In this document: positions 10,236 through 22,072 of the stretch, in pieces
Layout of the letters: each line of letters opens with the position of its first letter
Numbering within the stretch: the first letter of the stretch is position 1
DNA from: Patiria pectinifera
Taxonomy: Eukaryota; Echinodermata; Asteroidea; Valvatida; Asterinidae
Length of the DNA stretch: 64,000 nt
Assembly: GCA_029964075.1 (NCBI GenBank)
Contig: CM057144.1
Location: forward strand, 12,237,281 to 12,301,280
Direction: 5' to 3'
Translations under genes and position numbers: made by a program
Notes under the pieces: model-generated
Databases searched by the model: none
Seen by the model: the letters and a program-made list of their open reading frames with translations, nothing else
What the model was told of the DNA's origin: nothing

Positions 10236-13200
10236 TTATTCGTTTTCAAGTTCGCTGTAAGGCTTCGTCTTTCTCTTTCGTCGCACGACGCAAACGACCA
10301 CGACGATGACACCGATGAGGACAATGACTCCCGCGACTGCAATGGCGGCGATGATGCCGGCACTGAGACCTGATGTACACACTTCAGCTGTAGCAGACAG
10401 AAAAAAGGAGACATGAAAGCTGTGTAAGGTAATGACATCAGAGTATTTCAAATACTGTAAATCAGCATCTTACCTGAAAAGGACAGGGCTATTTTGATCA
10501 TCTCCACCCCCTAAGATCTCGGCCATCGAGTGACAAAAAATTTGGAAACTTGGTGGTACATGCAAAAGTAATTTTATGACTATAGCTCAAAGGGTTTTGG
10601 AATTATGGCTAATTATTTATTCATAATTATGCATGAATGGTAATTCTGCTGAGTGTACACTACGGATATGTGCCTGGCACAGGATTTTTTTTAATGTGTT
10701 TGGAATCAAAAGATGCGCAAGGCTCGAGGTTAACAAGTCAGAACAGCTCGGGTTGCGAATTTTTTTCAAGCTATCGCGGAAAAAGTAACGGCATCTTTGT
10801 AAACCTTGTTATCCTAAAAAAAAACCCATTTTAATTAAAATGTTGTTGTCGCCTTATCATCATCTACATCTACAATGTCTTTGTCACACCTTTAACCTTT
10901 AACATCCTTTTCGCTCAGTAAATATACGACATCCTTTTTTTTTTTTTAATAAGTCAGTCGATCGGTTGAACGATCATTCGGTTAGTCGATCTGTCAGTCG
11001 GTTAGTCGATCGATCAGTCGGTTAATCGATCGGTCAGTCAGTCGGTTAATCGATCGGTCAGTCTGTTAATCGATCGAACAGTCGTTTTTTGATCGGTCAG
11101 TCGGTCAGTCGATCGAACAGTCGGTTATTTTATCAAACAGTTGGTTAGTCGATTCAACAATTGGCTACAGTTGATCGAACAGTCGGTTATTTTATCAAGC
11201 AGTAATCGGTTAGGCGATCGAACAATTGGCTATTCGATCGGCTAGTCGGTTAGTCAATCGGTCCGTCAGTCAGTTTATAGCTAGGTCATATTCCTACCTT
11301 GTCCCAACTTGCCGCTAGCCTTGTCGGCGAACGGTTGCATCTGAATACGCCACAAAGTGACTGTCGCCGCATCCGGAGTCACCGACAAGGGATCTGGGCA
11401 AGTGTAATAATTCCCCAATGCGACCTTTTGCGCCAAGAAATTATTCTCCTCTTTCTTCTCGGTTGCTGTAAACCCTGTCGAAAGTACAATGTAATCACAT
11501 ACAAAATGATCTAACTTTGTTCAACTTGTATTCATACATGCGGTCCTATGTGACATTGATTCGGAGGATTATTAGAGGCAATGTTCCTTAAAAAAAAAAG
11601 CTTTACAATTTATGTTGCGTTTGTTTCGGGTTCGATTTTGAATTTAGACTTGGCCTAATTTGGACGTTACGCGTTGTGGATATGACGTCTAAGCTGAATT
11701 AGGTTCGCCCCGCTCTTCAGTATTCCAAAGCGAAATTGAGAAAATTGAAATTGAAATAAATTCAAAATCTCATTGGAAAATTCATAACATTTACAGTGCT
11801 ATCACATGGTTAATTCAGTTCTAAAGTTAATTCTTATGCCACACCCCAAATGCAGGGGGACCATCCCTTTATGTTATTGCTACCTTTGAGTTTGGCGTCG
11901 GGGAGATGATTGTCATAGACCCAGGCCGCCCCCACTTCGGTCATGGAGTATTGGCCAGATTGACGGTAGAAGGTGAGGGTGATGGCCCAACCAGGGCCCA
12001 TGTTGATGTTCAGCATGCGAGTGGATGACGAGTTGCAGTTACTCGTGAGTCTGAGCAAGGCAGGGTCCAACTCAAAGACCTTGGTTCGTTCCTGTACGGT
12101 CACGAGAGAGAAGGAGGAGGAGAAGACGAAGAAGAAGAAGAATTTATACGCATGCGTGCATTAATTTGAATTTATTAGAAAACTGCATGGTTTCGGCACG
12201 CTTCATGTGCATGTTTTACAAGTCCGTGGTGACATTATTACACAAAAGTGTAAATAAATAGGTGATTTATTAGGTGATTTTCCAGAGCGACATGCTTATA
12301 GTACACCGTAGGCGTACAGTATGTACGTGTAAATGTCCCTAAAAAGTAGGTTGGAAGAATCTCTCGCGTCAATATGTGCAACACTCGTTTGATGCCTCTC
12401 ACATTTTGGAAAACAACCTACCGTGCTACTGTCCGTCTCATATGTTATGCTCAGGTTTGCCCCGAACGACATCCACATGCAGATTGCTCCGTGGGCGTCT
12501 TTGACGGACCAGTTACCAACCCATTGCGGAGGCCGGATCGTTGGTGTCTGAGTTGTAGTCACTACTTTGGTAGCCGTTGTTGCCTTGGGCGTGGTTACGT
12601 TGGAAGTTGGCGAAGGCGTGGTTACTTTGGAAGTTGGCGAAGGCGTGGTTACGTTGGAAGTCGGCGAAGGCGTGGTTACGTTGGAAGTCGGCGAAGGCGT
12701 GGTTACGTTGGAAGTCGGCGAAGGCGTGGTTACGTTGGTAGTCGGAGTAGGGGTGGTTACGTTGGTAGTCGGAGTTTGGGTGGTTACGTTTGCAGCAGGC
12801 GACGTAGTTACGTTAGTTGCCCGGGGAGTGGTCGCGTTAGGTGCAACACCAGTCATGCCTGTCACTCCGTAAGTTAATTTGGGAATGAGGCAGAGTTAAA
12901 TAATGGAATCAGTATTTTATGGAACGTCAAGGTTTAGCTTATCAGTGCTGCACTTGATAAAAGGAATGCTAGCTATTCATGATTATTCGCCTTCTCAAAA
13001 TAATGACCGTGTTTGTTGTAACCAAGAATATTGCTTGATTGGAAGCACCGTCGTTTTTAGGCAAACCTTCACAGGGGCGGATCCAGGAATTTTCGCAGGG
13101 GGGGGGGGTTTCATCAGCAAAAAAATCTGAAAATGTACACACGTTTTTTTCTCCGGACACTTGGCCTCCGTAAAATTTCAGTAGGGGGCGCTGTTCAAAT

Positions 13201-14660
13201 TCGACGATTATTAACACTCATTACAGAATGGTGTACCGTATTTTGAACAGGCGGACATTAGACCAGTATAATTTTTTGTGTGGGTGTCACAGCAGGGGGG
13301 GGGGGTTCGACTTATTTTTTTAGGAATTTGTATGAGAATTTTTATTTTTGGACAGAGCTGTTTTTTTTTACCCCCCCCCCCCCCCTGGATCCACGCCTGC
13401 TTCAGTCTGTTATTGACTAGTCTACCACTCAAGGGATTTATGGGGGGAAAAACACAACCGAATATTAATAAAAGGAACAAACAAAAATGTACAAAAGAAC
13501 TATGGATACATTTGATATTGGAAACATTTATGAGAAATTGGGAATAATATATGGTACAACTTGAAAAGTGGTGAAGGAGCAATGATGTGGCCAGGCATTG
13601 GCCATGGAGTGTTGACGACACTTCTCATAGGGAAAAAAATTACCGGAAAGTATAGCTTTGTAAAAAGTAAAATGGGAAAATTGTGACACTTTGGGAAATG
13701 ATATGGGATTCTGAAACCATTCAGGGAAAAAACCCATGGGAAAAATCCCATTTGACATGAGGGCCAATTCACCATGTATATTCGGAGCTAACTTGCATGC
13801 CGCAAACCATGCAATCTAGCTTGGTTTCCAATTCATATAATAGTGACAGCTAAGGCCAAAAAAAAAAAGTCTCCGGTTTCTGGTATGCGCGCGCGTCGCC
13901 GTAGCCGTGCGCGTCGGCAAAATGAAAAAGTTTTTTTTTCAATACAAGATGATGTTTCAAAACCGCCAAACTCACTGGTTTGACTGGAATTCTGCTGCTG
14001 CACAATTTTAACGTGTTTTTAGATGGGGTTATGATCGAGAATAAGATTTATGTGGCCTCTCTGGACTCCCATATATTTGCACTAAGTTTAGTCGGGCACC
14101 ATTTGCAGTCATCAGCCGACATTTGAAGCCAAAAAAAAAAAAAAAAACAGGAAAAAAAAAAAAAAAAGCCGCGTCGCCGCACCACTTTTGGGGCAAGCTC
14201 CATACCAGAAACCGGAGACCTTTTTTTTTTGGCCTAAAAGTACAGATTAAACATGCTCCACAACAACGGACATTATTTTGCTAAAATAATTTGGGGGTCT
14301 ACCCGATGTTTCCCAATACCTATGTTCCCCCAATATACCCACGTTTCCCAAAATCCTGGGTTAGGGTTAGGGTACGGTTAGGGTTGGGGCACATATATAG
14401 GGGAACAGGTATAGGAACATGGGTATGAACCATGAACCCAATAATGTGCACCCAGCACACCAACGGCTAGTCTGAGTATCACCCGTTATCCACGGAGCCA
14501 TCTCCTGTAATAGACCACGGCATTCGCCGTGGTCTATTACATAGACTAACCAACGGCAACGATACAGATAATAGAACTTCAACTTACCCGCTTCAACAGC
14601 AAGGCAAGACACAACCACAAGCAGCATAGCTCCATGAGAGAATCGCTTCCCAAATTCCAT
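10236..14660 (-). CDS. LAMP/CD68-like lysosomal membrane glycoprotein, with mucin stalk (gene A)
   Basis: Spliced model in 5 coding exons on the minus strand: 14660-14588, 12858-12422, 12091-11884, 11474-11298, 10387-10236; intron phases 1,0,1,1; 348 aa. The exon-2 acceptor could be 6 bp further out (12864). Residues 1-24 form a signal peptide (LLVVVSCLAVEA). Residues about 30-135 are a Thr/Pro-rich stalk with repeated NVTT sequons. A LAMP luminal domain follows from about 139 with four cysteines, C151, C189, C265 and C302, spaced like the two disulfide loops of LAMP domains. The membrane span is about 308-333, and the short tail RRKRKTKPYSELENE carries YSEL, a YxxPhi lysosomal sorting motif. 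By family knowledge it is a type I glycoprotein of late endosomes/lysosomes. A paralogue lies divergently at 16298-25383. An AATAAA overlaps the stop codon and another lies 21 nt further on (10215-10210). Orthology to LAMP1/2 or CD68 is not resolved. Confidence 0.87.
10484..10830 (+). repeat. Interspersed repeat, copy 1 ('ctcggccatcgagtgac')
   Basis: This block in the last intron of gene A matches a copy split between 19600-19906 and 23981-24118. Shared stretches include 'tctcggccatc.agtgac', 'gctcaaagggtttt', 'ttatggctaatta', 'gtgtttgg.atcaaaag' and 'actcgaggtt/cta'. It has no coding capacity and its class is unknown; comparison with the split copy shows that the HINE-like block of gene B was inserted into this repeat. 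Confidence 0.6.
10951..11280. repeat. Degenerate minisatellite of 'gtcagtcggttaatcgatcg' type
   Basis: About 330 bp of imperfect tandem repeats with units of roughly 20-24 bp built from 'gatcggtcagtcggtta' and variants such as 'gatcgaacagtcgg'. It lies in the last intron of gene A, directly beside the exon at 11298-11474. Units drift strongly toward the right end. Confidence 0.8.
12576..12800 (-). repeat. 30-bp coding tandem repeat (mucin stalk of gene A)
   Basis: Inside exon 2 of gene A a 30-bp unit repeats about seven times, each encoding a ten-residue block of the type NVTTPSPTS. The central four to five units are almost identical at the DNA level, the outer ones more diverged. Each block offers one N-glycosylation sequon (NVT), except one unit where Asn is replaced by Lys, and several Ser/Thr for O-glycosylation. 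This matches the mucin-like stalk of CD68-type proteins. The paralogue at 16298-25383 lacks the array. Confidence 0.85.
13072..13399. mobile_element. MITE with caggggcggatccagg ends, copy 1
   Basis: A roughly 330-bp element with terminal inverted repeats (caggggcggatccagg at the left, cctggatccacgcctg at the right), each followed inward by long G or C runs. It lies in intron 1 of gene A. A related element is at 59058-59273. No coding capacity. Confidence 0.65.
13853..14234. mobile_element. TA-flanked MITE with poly(A)/poly(T) ends
   Basis: About 382 bp with terminal inverted repeats of about 34 bp: the left end reads aggccaaaa then gtctccggtttctggtatg, and the right end mirrors it. TA is present immediately outside both ends, suggesting a Tc1/mariner-type target duplication. 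Internal A-runs lie at 14131-14167. It is in intron 1 of gene A and has no coding capacity. Confidence 0.7.
14358..14388 (+). repeat. Short interstitial telomere-like repeat
   Basis: About 31 bp of ttaggg-type units (gggttagggttaggg, then a diverged ggtacggttagggttgggg). This is the animal telomere unit, but the tract is short and internal, so it is more likely a chance or repair-derived interstitial tract than a telomere. Confidence 0.6.
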
Positions 14661-16297
14661 TTTTAACTGAACAAATTTCCTCCCAAAGGGCGCTAAATCC
14701 CAGAGTGCAACTCCTTGTAAATTTCGAGCGATTTGTGTTACACTGACAATACTGAGCTTGGGTTTGCCAGTCGCGCAATGTAGGGATGCAACAGGAGTGA
14801 TTAAAGTTTCAAGATGGCGTAAAAAATGGGGGCCGTTTGATTGGCAATGCGCACGAATTAAGTCAGGTGATGTTCACTATCAAACATCACTTCCATTGCG
14901 GCTTCCGTCATCATCACGTGCACCTGTAGTTTCGAAACTTGGTCCAAGCTTTGCATAACATTGCAAAAGGAGCTCATTTCTCGATTATTCTGAAAGAGGC
15001 ATCATCAGATGGCGGAACCGGTCCGGCCAGCGGCAGGCAGCGAACACAATTGCCGCTACGGTTGGCGGATTTTTTTGGCGCACTTTCTTTTTGTGCAACA
15101 TTTTGGAGCTTACATCGGTCTGAAAGGCACATTGAAAACGAAACTATAGGCCAGACGGCAAACCCGGAAACTTTCCGGTTATCGTGTACTATACGCTTGC
15201 AAGTCACCAAGTGAACAACGATAAATAATGACGTGGAACTGGTAATTCTCGAGGGCATATCAAATGCGTCTATACCAGTAATAATTGTTACAAAGAAAGG
15301 GAAATTCCCAAGTGTGTACCTGGTTTTTTTTCAATGATATAATCTGAAATATTCGTCACATGACTGGTAATTTGCATGTAATCAAACCTTTAGCTCCTGA
15401 TATAGATCTTCATTCTCGGACTCTCAAAATGCAGGGTTTAGGCCACACGAAAAAATATTCGGTCTCTGGTCAGACCAAAGTTCCGGAATTGACGCGGCCA
15501 CGCGACTTTTTTTTTGGGGGGGGGGGGGGGGCTGGTTTTTTCTTCTTCAAGCTTGGATTGTACAGACAAGGTGGGGTACTATTTTGCTTTTTTGGTGTCC
15601 TCATGTACATTGGTGTCCTCCATAATTTGCCTTGGTGCTTTCGATCATTTGCCTTGGTGCAATTTCCCATTCCTTGGTGCTCTTTGGTAAAAAAAAAAAA
15701 GAGGAGGTGCGGAAATAGAGGGCGCTGTTGGAGCTACCGCGGAACATTTTGAAGAAAAAAAAAGATCGACGCGCATGATTAAAATCGACGCGCGCTGACC
15801 AGAGACCGACTTATTTTTTTCGCCTTATCGTTCACGGTTTAAGCTTGAAACTGTTGTCGCTTCTTTTTTTAATGGCAGAAAACTTTGTCATCCGCTGATT
15901 TTGCCATCGTTGTAGGCCTATATAATCTCCGCATATCCCAGACTGAGATGAATACACATAAGGCTTCAAGCATGACGGAAGCTGACCAATTGACAAAGGA
16001 TCTCCTAAACTGTAAAATTCAAATTAATTACCAAATTTGGGTTTGTCGCCTGCACGTGATGTTGACGGGGGGATGGCGTGATGTATAGTGAACTTTCACC
16101 TCAATCGCTCACTACAGAGGCCTAGCAGCGTATTGCCAAATTTTGCGAGTCCTCATCTGCGACATTTGACAAGTTTAACCACTCCTCAATTATTGAGGCA
16201 TCGCCACACATACGGCTTGCAAATTCAGTAGCGTCAGTGACCAGAAGTTGCACTCTAGGATTTAGAGCTCATCGACAGGAAATTGGTTGAGTCAAAA
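14661..16297. promoter_or_regulatory. Shared intergenic interval between divergent LAMP-like genes
   Basis: This 1637-bp interval separates the start codons of the two head-to-head LAMP-like genes and should hold both promoters. No TATA box is obvious. A caagatggcg match to the YY1 consensus lies at 14810-14819 (+). The centre-right part is taken by a MITE (about 15449-15822). Transcription start sites cannot be placed from sequence. Confidence 0.45.
15449..15822. mobile_element. MITE with 'cggtctctggtcag' terminal repeats
   Basis: About 374 bp bounded by inverted repeats: gaaaaaatattcggtctctg at the left and the mirror of gtcggtctctggtcag at the right. It contains a 14-bp G run. No coding capacity. 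It sits in the interval between the two LAMP-like promoters and has lengthened it. Confidence 0.65.
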
Positions 16298-19200
16298 ATG
16301 GAATTTATGAAGCAATTATGTCATGTACCTTTGCTGATTTTGGTAGTGTCCTGCCTCTCGTATGAACTGGGTGAGTTGACTTGCTGTTTATATATCCGAA
16401 TTCATTGCATCGTATTTCGTGCGTACAATTATACACTCAACCAAAAAAGATAGTCCCCCCGTCCAATACTTTTTGTCTGTAAACTCAAAAACTACTAAGC
16501 ACCTCTCGCTAAAATGACAACTAATCAGTACAGAAATATTCCTTAACAATCCGGCCACACTCTTTAATTGGCTCAAAACAGTGATAACGTTTTCGAATTT
16601 TTGCAATTTATGACGAATGATACCGAAAACAGTTGCACTTTTGTATACGTGCAAGTTGTGGTTCACACTCACCTTGCACGTATACACAAAAGTGCAACTT
16701 TTCGGCACCATTGGTCATAAATTACATAATTTTTTACACATTGTCAATGATTTTGGCCAAACAAAGAGTATGGCTGGATTGCTACAGAATTTCTGTACTG
16801 ATCAGTCGTAATTTGAGCAAGAAGTACCCATAGTTTTTTGAGTTAGAAAAAAAGCATTAGGCCTTAAGGGGGGACTTTCTTTTTTGGTTGAATGTAGTAC
16901 TTTTTTTGATGGTTGGTGCAAAATATTATAACTGCTAGCGACTTTTTTTTCTTGTTCAAAGGTTCATTAGATGATTTTTTTCTATATAAAAAAAAAACAC
17001 ATTCTGTGCAATTTCTACTCCTTTTAAATGATTGAAACCTATTTGACATCTCTTTTTATTAATTTTATTAAATAGGTAATTTTATTAAATAGTGCACTTC
17101 TTTTTTTCTGGACAACTGAGGGCCCTGTTGCTGTGATTTCATTTCAGGAAGACACTGTTCAGTTTACGGGTTTTCTGTTCAAGTTGTGAACCCAAAATGT
17201 GCTCATTGAAAATATATTTGCGAGAAAAGTTTGCTCATTGGCTTACTGCCATGTCAACGATTCACCAAAAAAAAAGAAAACTCAGGACTGCAAAATATTA
17301 ACTTTTTTGTGCTGAAGTAGCCGTAACACTGAGGTTTCTGCCTGAAATAATGTAAATTTCATTAGCATATCACAAAGGCACCAAAATACTTTTGAAAATG
17401 GCCAAATGAAAACTGGAATAAAGGTTAATGTGACACAAAGGTGCTTTTGCAAGGATTGTATTAAACAAATTATATTGCATGCATGTCTTTAATTAGGATT
17501 ATATTTACAGCTTCTTTATAGACAATCCATGCTCTGTAATGGTAATTATAGGCATGACAGCTCAGACTGCACGGCTTACATGGGAATTATGCAGAACATT
17601 TTAAAGGGATATGATCCTCAGTCCTATCCTCGATTCGGGGTTATATGGTGGAGTAGACAGAAGAAGGGTGATGCAACAGAATCCCCTTTAAATCACTGCA
17701 CTTTAAAAAGTCCCTACTCTGATTTGACCTGGTGTTGTATAGCACGAATATTAAGTACAGACTCATTGGTATAGTGTTGCGCATGCGTAAGTATAATTAT
17801 GATAATTAGGAGAGTGACTGGTCACGTGAGAGGGTTTAACCAATAATATGGTAAAGGTGTCCGATCTTCACATGACACCACCGGGATCCGGGTTGTCATT
17901 CGGGCGAATTGTCAACGTTTCCGGGACAAAGTGACACGTTTGCCAGCTGGAAGGTTTCCGGGTCAAAATTGGGTCAGAAAAGTGTCAAATTGTCCCGAAA
18001 AGTTGTCAGTTTGGATCCATTTTGGTTTTTTTTTAAGTGATGTCGCAATAAAGACAGACACTGCGTATACCACCGTCTTTTCCTCAAAATAATTTAGTTA
18101 AAGTGGCCAAAAAATGCCTCAGATCGCAACACAGAGAATCCAAATTTTTTTGGGCCCTAGCTACACAAGTTGTGTTCTGGATCCGCCCTTGGGCATATGC
18201 TAATCTCTGCATGGAAAGATAATTGTCAGCCCAGAAAATACCGCCCTCTCGTTTCATATAGTGCAGCCTGTCATTGTGCATTGCATGCATAATCGATTGC
18301 TTCCATTCAAGAATTCGGTCATTCAAATGGTGCTTGTTTATTGAAGGATGATAGCATTAATATCGAAGAACAATATTTCACTAATATGCGTTTATACAAC
18401 CTTTACTCCCGGACTTTCATGCAGAGGCAGCTAATGTAACCCCTCCAAGAACTGCCAACGCAGCCACCCCAATGAAGGGGCCTGCGCCTACCAGGGATCC
18501 TTGGGTGGGAAACTACACTATCAGACAGGACGGCGAGGGCGTCTGCATGCGGCTGTCATTTGGGGCACAAATACGTATCGTGTATCACGTGGACGAATAT
18601 ATTAAATTCAGATTCGTAAGTTGCTTAAACAATTCAATATTCGGTTTTGACCTTCATTAATCGGCGTAATGGACCGATCCAGTAAGCCCCGCGCACTGGG
18701 CAAATTAACACGTGCTCCTCTCCAATGCCACACTGCATTTTCCTGCCGCGCGCATCATGGCTGTGATTGGTCTGAACACCATGGGCGGTGCTTACTGGAT
18801 CGGTCTATTACTTGAAGATATAGGTATATTATCGCAAATCATACCATTGGGGAGACATTAGCGTGGGAGGTTTACCCTTGGAAGACATGTGAAATTAGGG
18901 AGACATTTCAAACTAAGCAAGTTTCTTGCCACTTGGTGTGTTTTGTGTGTGTGCTGACCTTTAGGAGGAGGATGAAACCTTCACGATCGACCCTAACGTG
19001 GCCACTGTTGTCGGTAATTGTGACTCTCCGTCCAAACGCACTGTGGTCATCTACCCGTTCGGCAGCTGGGAGGAACCTTACTGGACAATCACCCTCATCT
19101 TCCAGCTTCAATCTGGGACATTCGCCCTGACTGAAGTAGATGCAACTTATGTCTTTGACGAGGAACACTTCCCCGAAAGCGACACGACAGGTAATGAGGG

Positions 19201-19952
19201 GGGGGGGGGGTCAGTCCAGTTTGTTTAAGTAAGTTTTCACCTTGGTGGGAAAACAACTTATTAGTCATCACAAACTTTGTTATTTGTCTTCATTAAAACG
19301 CACGCATGCACCCTTATGCTTTAGGGGTACATGTAATTAACGGATGGAAGCTCGAGTAATCAAGAAATTAAGTAATTCTCTTAAATTTACCCAAATTCAA
19401 CCAGCGTTGGGTAAAATGACTAATTTTAACCAACTGTTGTTTACCAGGTGAACAGCTTAACAGTTAAGTTGCAATTGGTTAAAAAAAAACACCAACGTTG
19501 GGCAAAATGTGCCCAACGTTGGGTAAACGTTGATGGGCAAAATTGGAAAATTTTACACAATGTAGGTTAAAATTTTAACCAACTTGTTTTAACCGTAAAA
19601 GGGCCGGGTTATTTTGACCATCTCACATCCGGGGGATCCGGAAGGGGCGGATCCCCCCCTCAAATCTCGGCCATCAAGTGACGAACAATTATGAAATTCG
19701 GTGGATGCATAGAACAACTTAATATGAACATACCCAAAAAATGTCATGACTATAGGTCAAAGGGTTTTTCAGTTATGGCTAATTAATTATTCTTATGCAC
19801 GAATGTTAATTCTGCTTTGTGTACACCACGTATATATGGGGAAATTCAGGTTTCACGGTGCGCCGGAAATTGTTTTCGCTGCGCGGCAACCCGTGATCCG
19901 AATTTTTATATCAGCCGTGCGCAGCACGCTGATATACTGTGATCGTCCAGTT

Positions 19953-20013
<61 letters not shown>

Positions 20014-22031
20014 GGGCAAACGGTCACGTGACCAATGAAGAAATGGCCATAACTCCTAAACTAGTTGGCCGACTTCAAACAAACTTGGCCAAATTAAACC
20101 TTGTCACATGCCCTACCTAGCCATGTTCGTAAAATCCGGCCACTGGTAATTAAAGGGGTACTAGAGGTCATTTAATGAATATTTACAAAATGCTTCTTCT
20201 CCCACAGTCTTGACCCAATTGATGTCAAACTTGGTCAGTTGTATCTTTAGACCAAGCCTCACAAAAGTTGTTCACAGAATTTGGCCAGTGGTCACCTATT
20301 GATCAAAAAGCTGTTTTACATTTTAAATCTTTGCAGCCCTCTTCAGTGTATTTTTTTATCTCTAATTCTCAAATTTCTCATTCCTGACTTATTTTGTTGT
20401 TGAGTTATTTTAAGTTTTTCATTTTTCAAACACACATAAAAAACAATATAAACACATAGGAATTCTGGGAAGGTTTCAAACCACCACGATACTGTGGATG
20501 TTGTGTGACATACAGTGCGACACTCTCCACAGACTTTGCACTTAACCGCTACGTGGCCTTGACACTGCATACTTTTGGTCTGTTATAGCAGCAGTGCCAC
20601 CTGTGTAAAGATATATGTGTTCAGCCAGATACTCCACTGTGGATTAAAAACTACGGAGGCCAATAAATAACACTACTGCTGTGAATAATTTTTGAGATTT
20701 TTTGTGGATTAATCTACTGGCATTAACTACTGTTTCATATATTGTCTTGACGGCTATTTTATGTAATGTTTCGGCAGTCTTAATGTCCAATGTTCATAGT
20801 TGTTTCTCTTACATTCTTTTGCCGATCTCAGCCACATATAGCAATGATCACCTTGTGGTCAGTGCGAGTCCGTATTCAGACAAACCGATAAAACGGCAAT
20901 TTAGGCTGATATCCGTGCTTCGGGAAGCACATTAGCTCTAGTACCGTTTCCGATCCTCTTCTCGTCTGGTCTCATCGTCTAAAATCTAAAATCCTCATCG
21001 AATATCACTACCACAGGTTAAACTCATCCCTTGATCTTTTTCTCAAAAAATGGTACATTAATGATTCCCTCTTTACTGTAGCCGACAATAAGATAACGTG
21101 GCTGTTCTGATCACTAATTTCTTTGCTTCCCCTTCCTTTGTAAATGCATCCCCTCCCCTTCCCAGGGTCGCCGTTGCGTGGGTTGTCCCGCCGACCCAAA
21201 AGCGGGACGTTGTGCTTTTTTTTTGCACAGCCCACCTCGACGACCCTATTTTTCCCACCCGGGGCTTACCGGTAGTGGGCATGTAACATGCCCACACCAG
21301 AGATGCCGGTGACCCCACTCCTTTCTCCCCTCCCTCTCTTTACCCTCCCCTTGAATACTGTTTTTGTTTCGTAGATGTATCTATGCATTTCGTTGTGTAC
21401 TTTTTTTCTGTTTTGTTTTTGTTTTCTATTGTATAATTGATGATGTCTTGCTCCTCTATATTCTGTTCTGTCATTTCTTATTTCCACTTGTTTGTTTATA
21501 ATTTACTTTTGGATGAAAATTATTTCAGTTTTTTGATCATGTAATTTCCTGTTCTGTCCTCGTATACAAATTGTTGTTTGCATTTGATTGCATTTGTTGT
21601 TTTTCTTGTTTGGAAATAATGATCTTTTTCTGTGCATTAATTTCTGTCTTGATTGTTCGTATATTTTTTTGTACAATTTGTTTTTGTTGATCCCACCTTC
21701 CAACTAAATTACTTCTAAAGAATTTTCTGTTTTGTTTTTTTGATTGTCTTTATTAGCTTTTGTTTATAGCAATGATAATTTCCTTAAGTTTTTTAATTTC
21801 TTTTTCGTGTTTACTTTACAAAGATAATTGTTCGTCATAAAATAATTGTGTTTTTGATAATTTTGTTATTGTTTATTATTATTTTTAGTATACTAATCTT
21901 TTATTTGTAATTGTTTTAGTTGCTTTGTATATATTTATATCAGCCGTGCGCAGCACGCTGATATACTGTGATCGTCCAGTTTCTTTATATCAGCCGTGCG
22001 CAGCACGCTGATATACTGTGATCGTCCAGTT

Positions 22032-22072
<41 letters not shown>

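Noticed and set aside
10951-11280. Cluster of transcription factor sites (repeated atcgat)
   Set aside because: The repetition is a drifting minisatellite; site-like matches follow from the repeat unit.
12374-12877. Plus-strand Arg/Gly-rich frames (167 and 101 codons)
   Set aside because: These are antisense shadows of the 30-bp mucin repeat in gene A.
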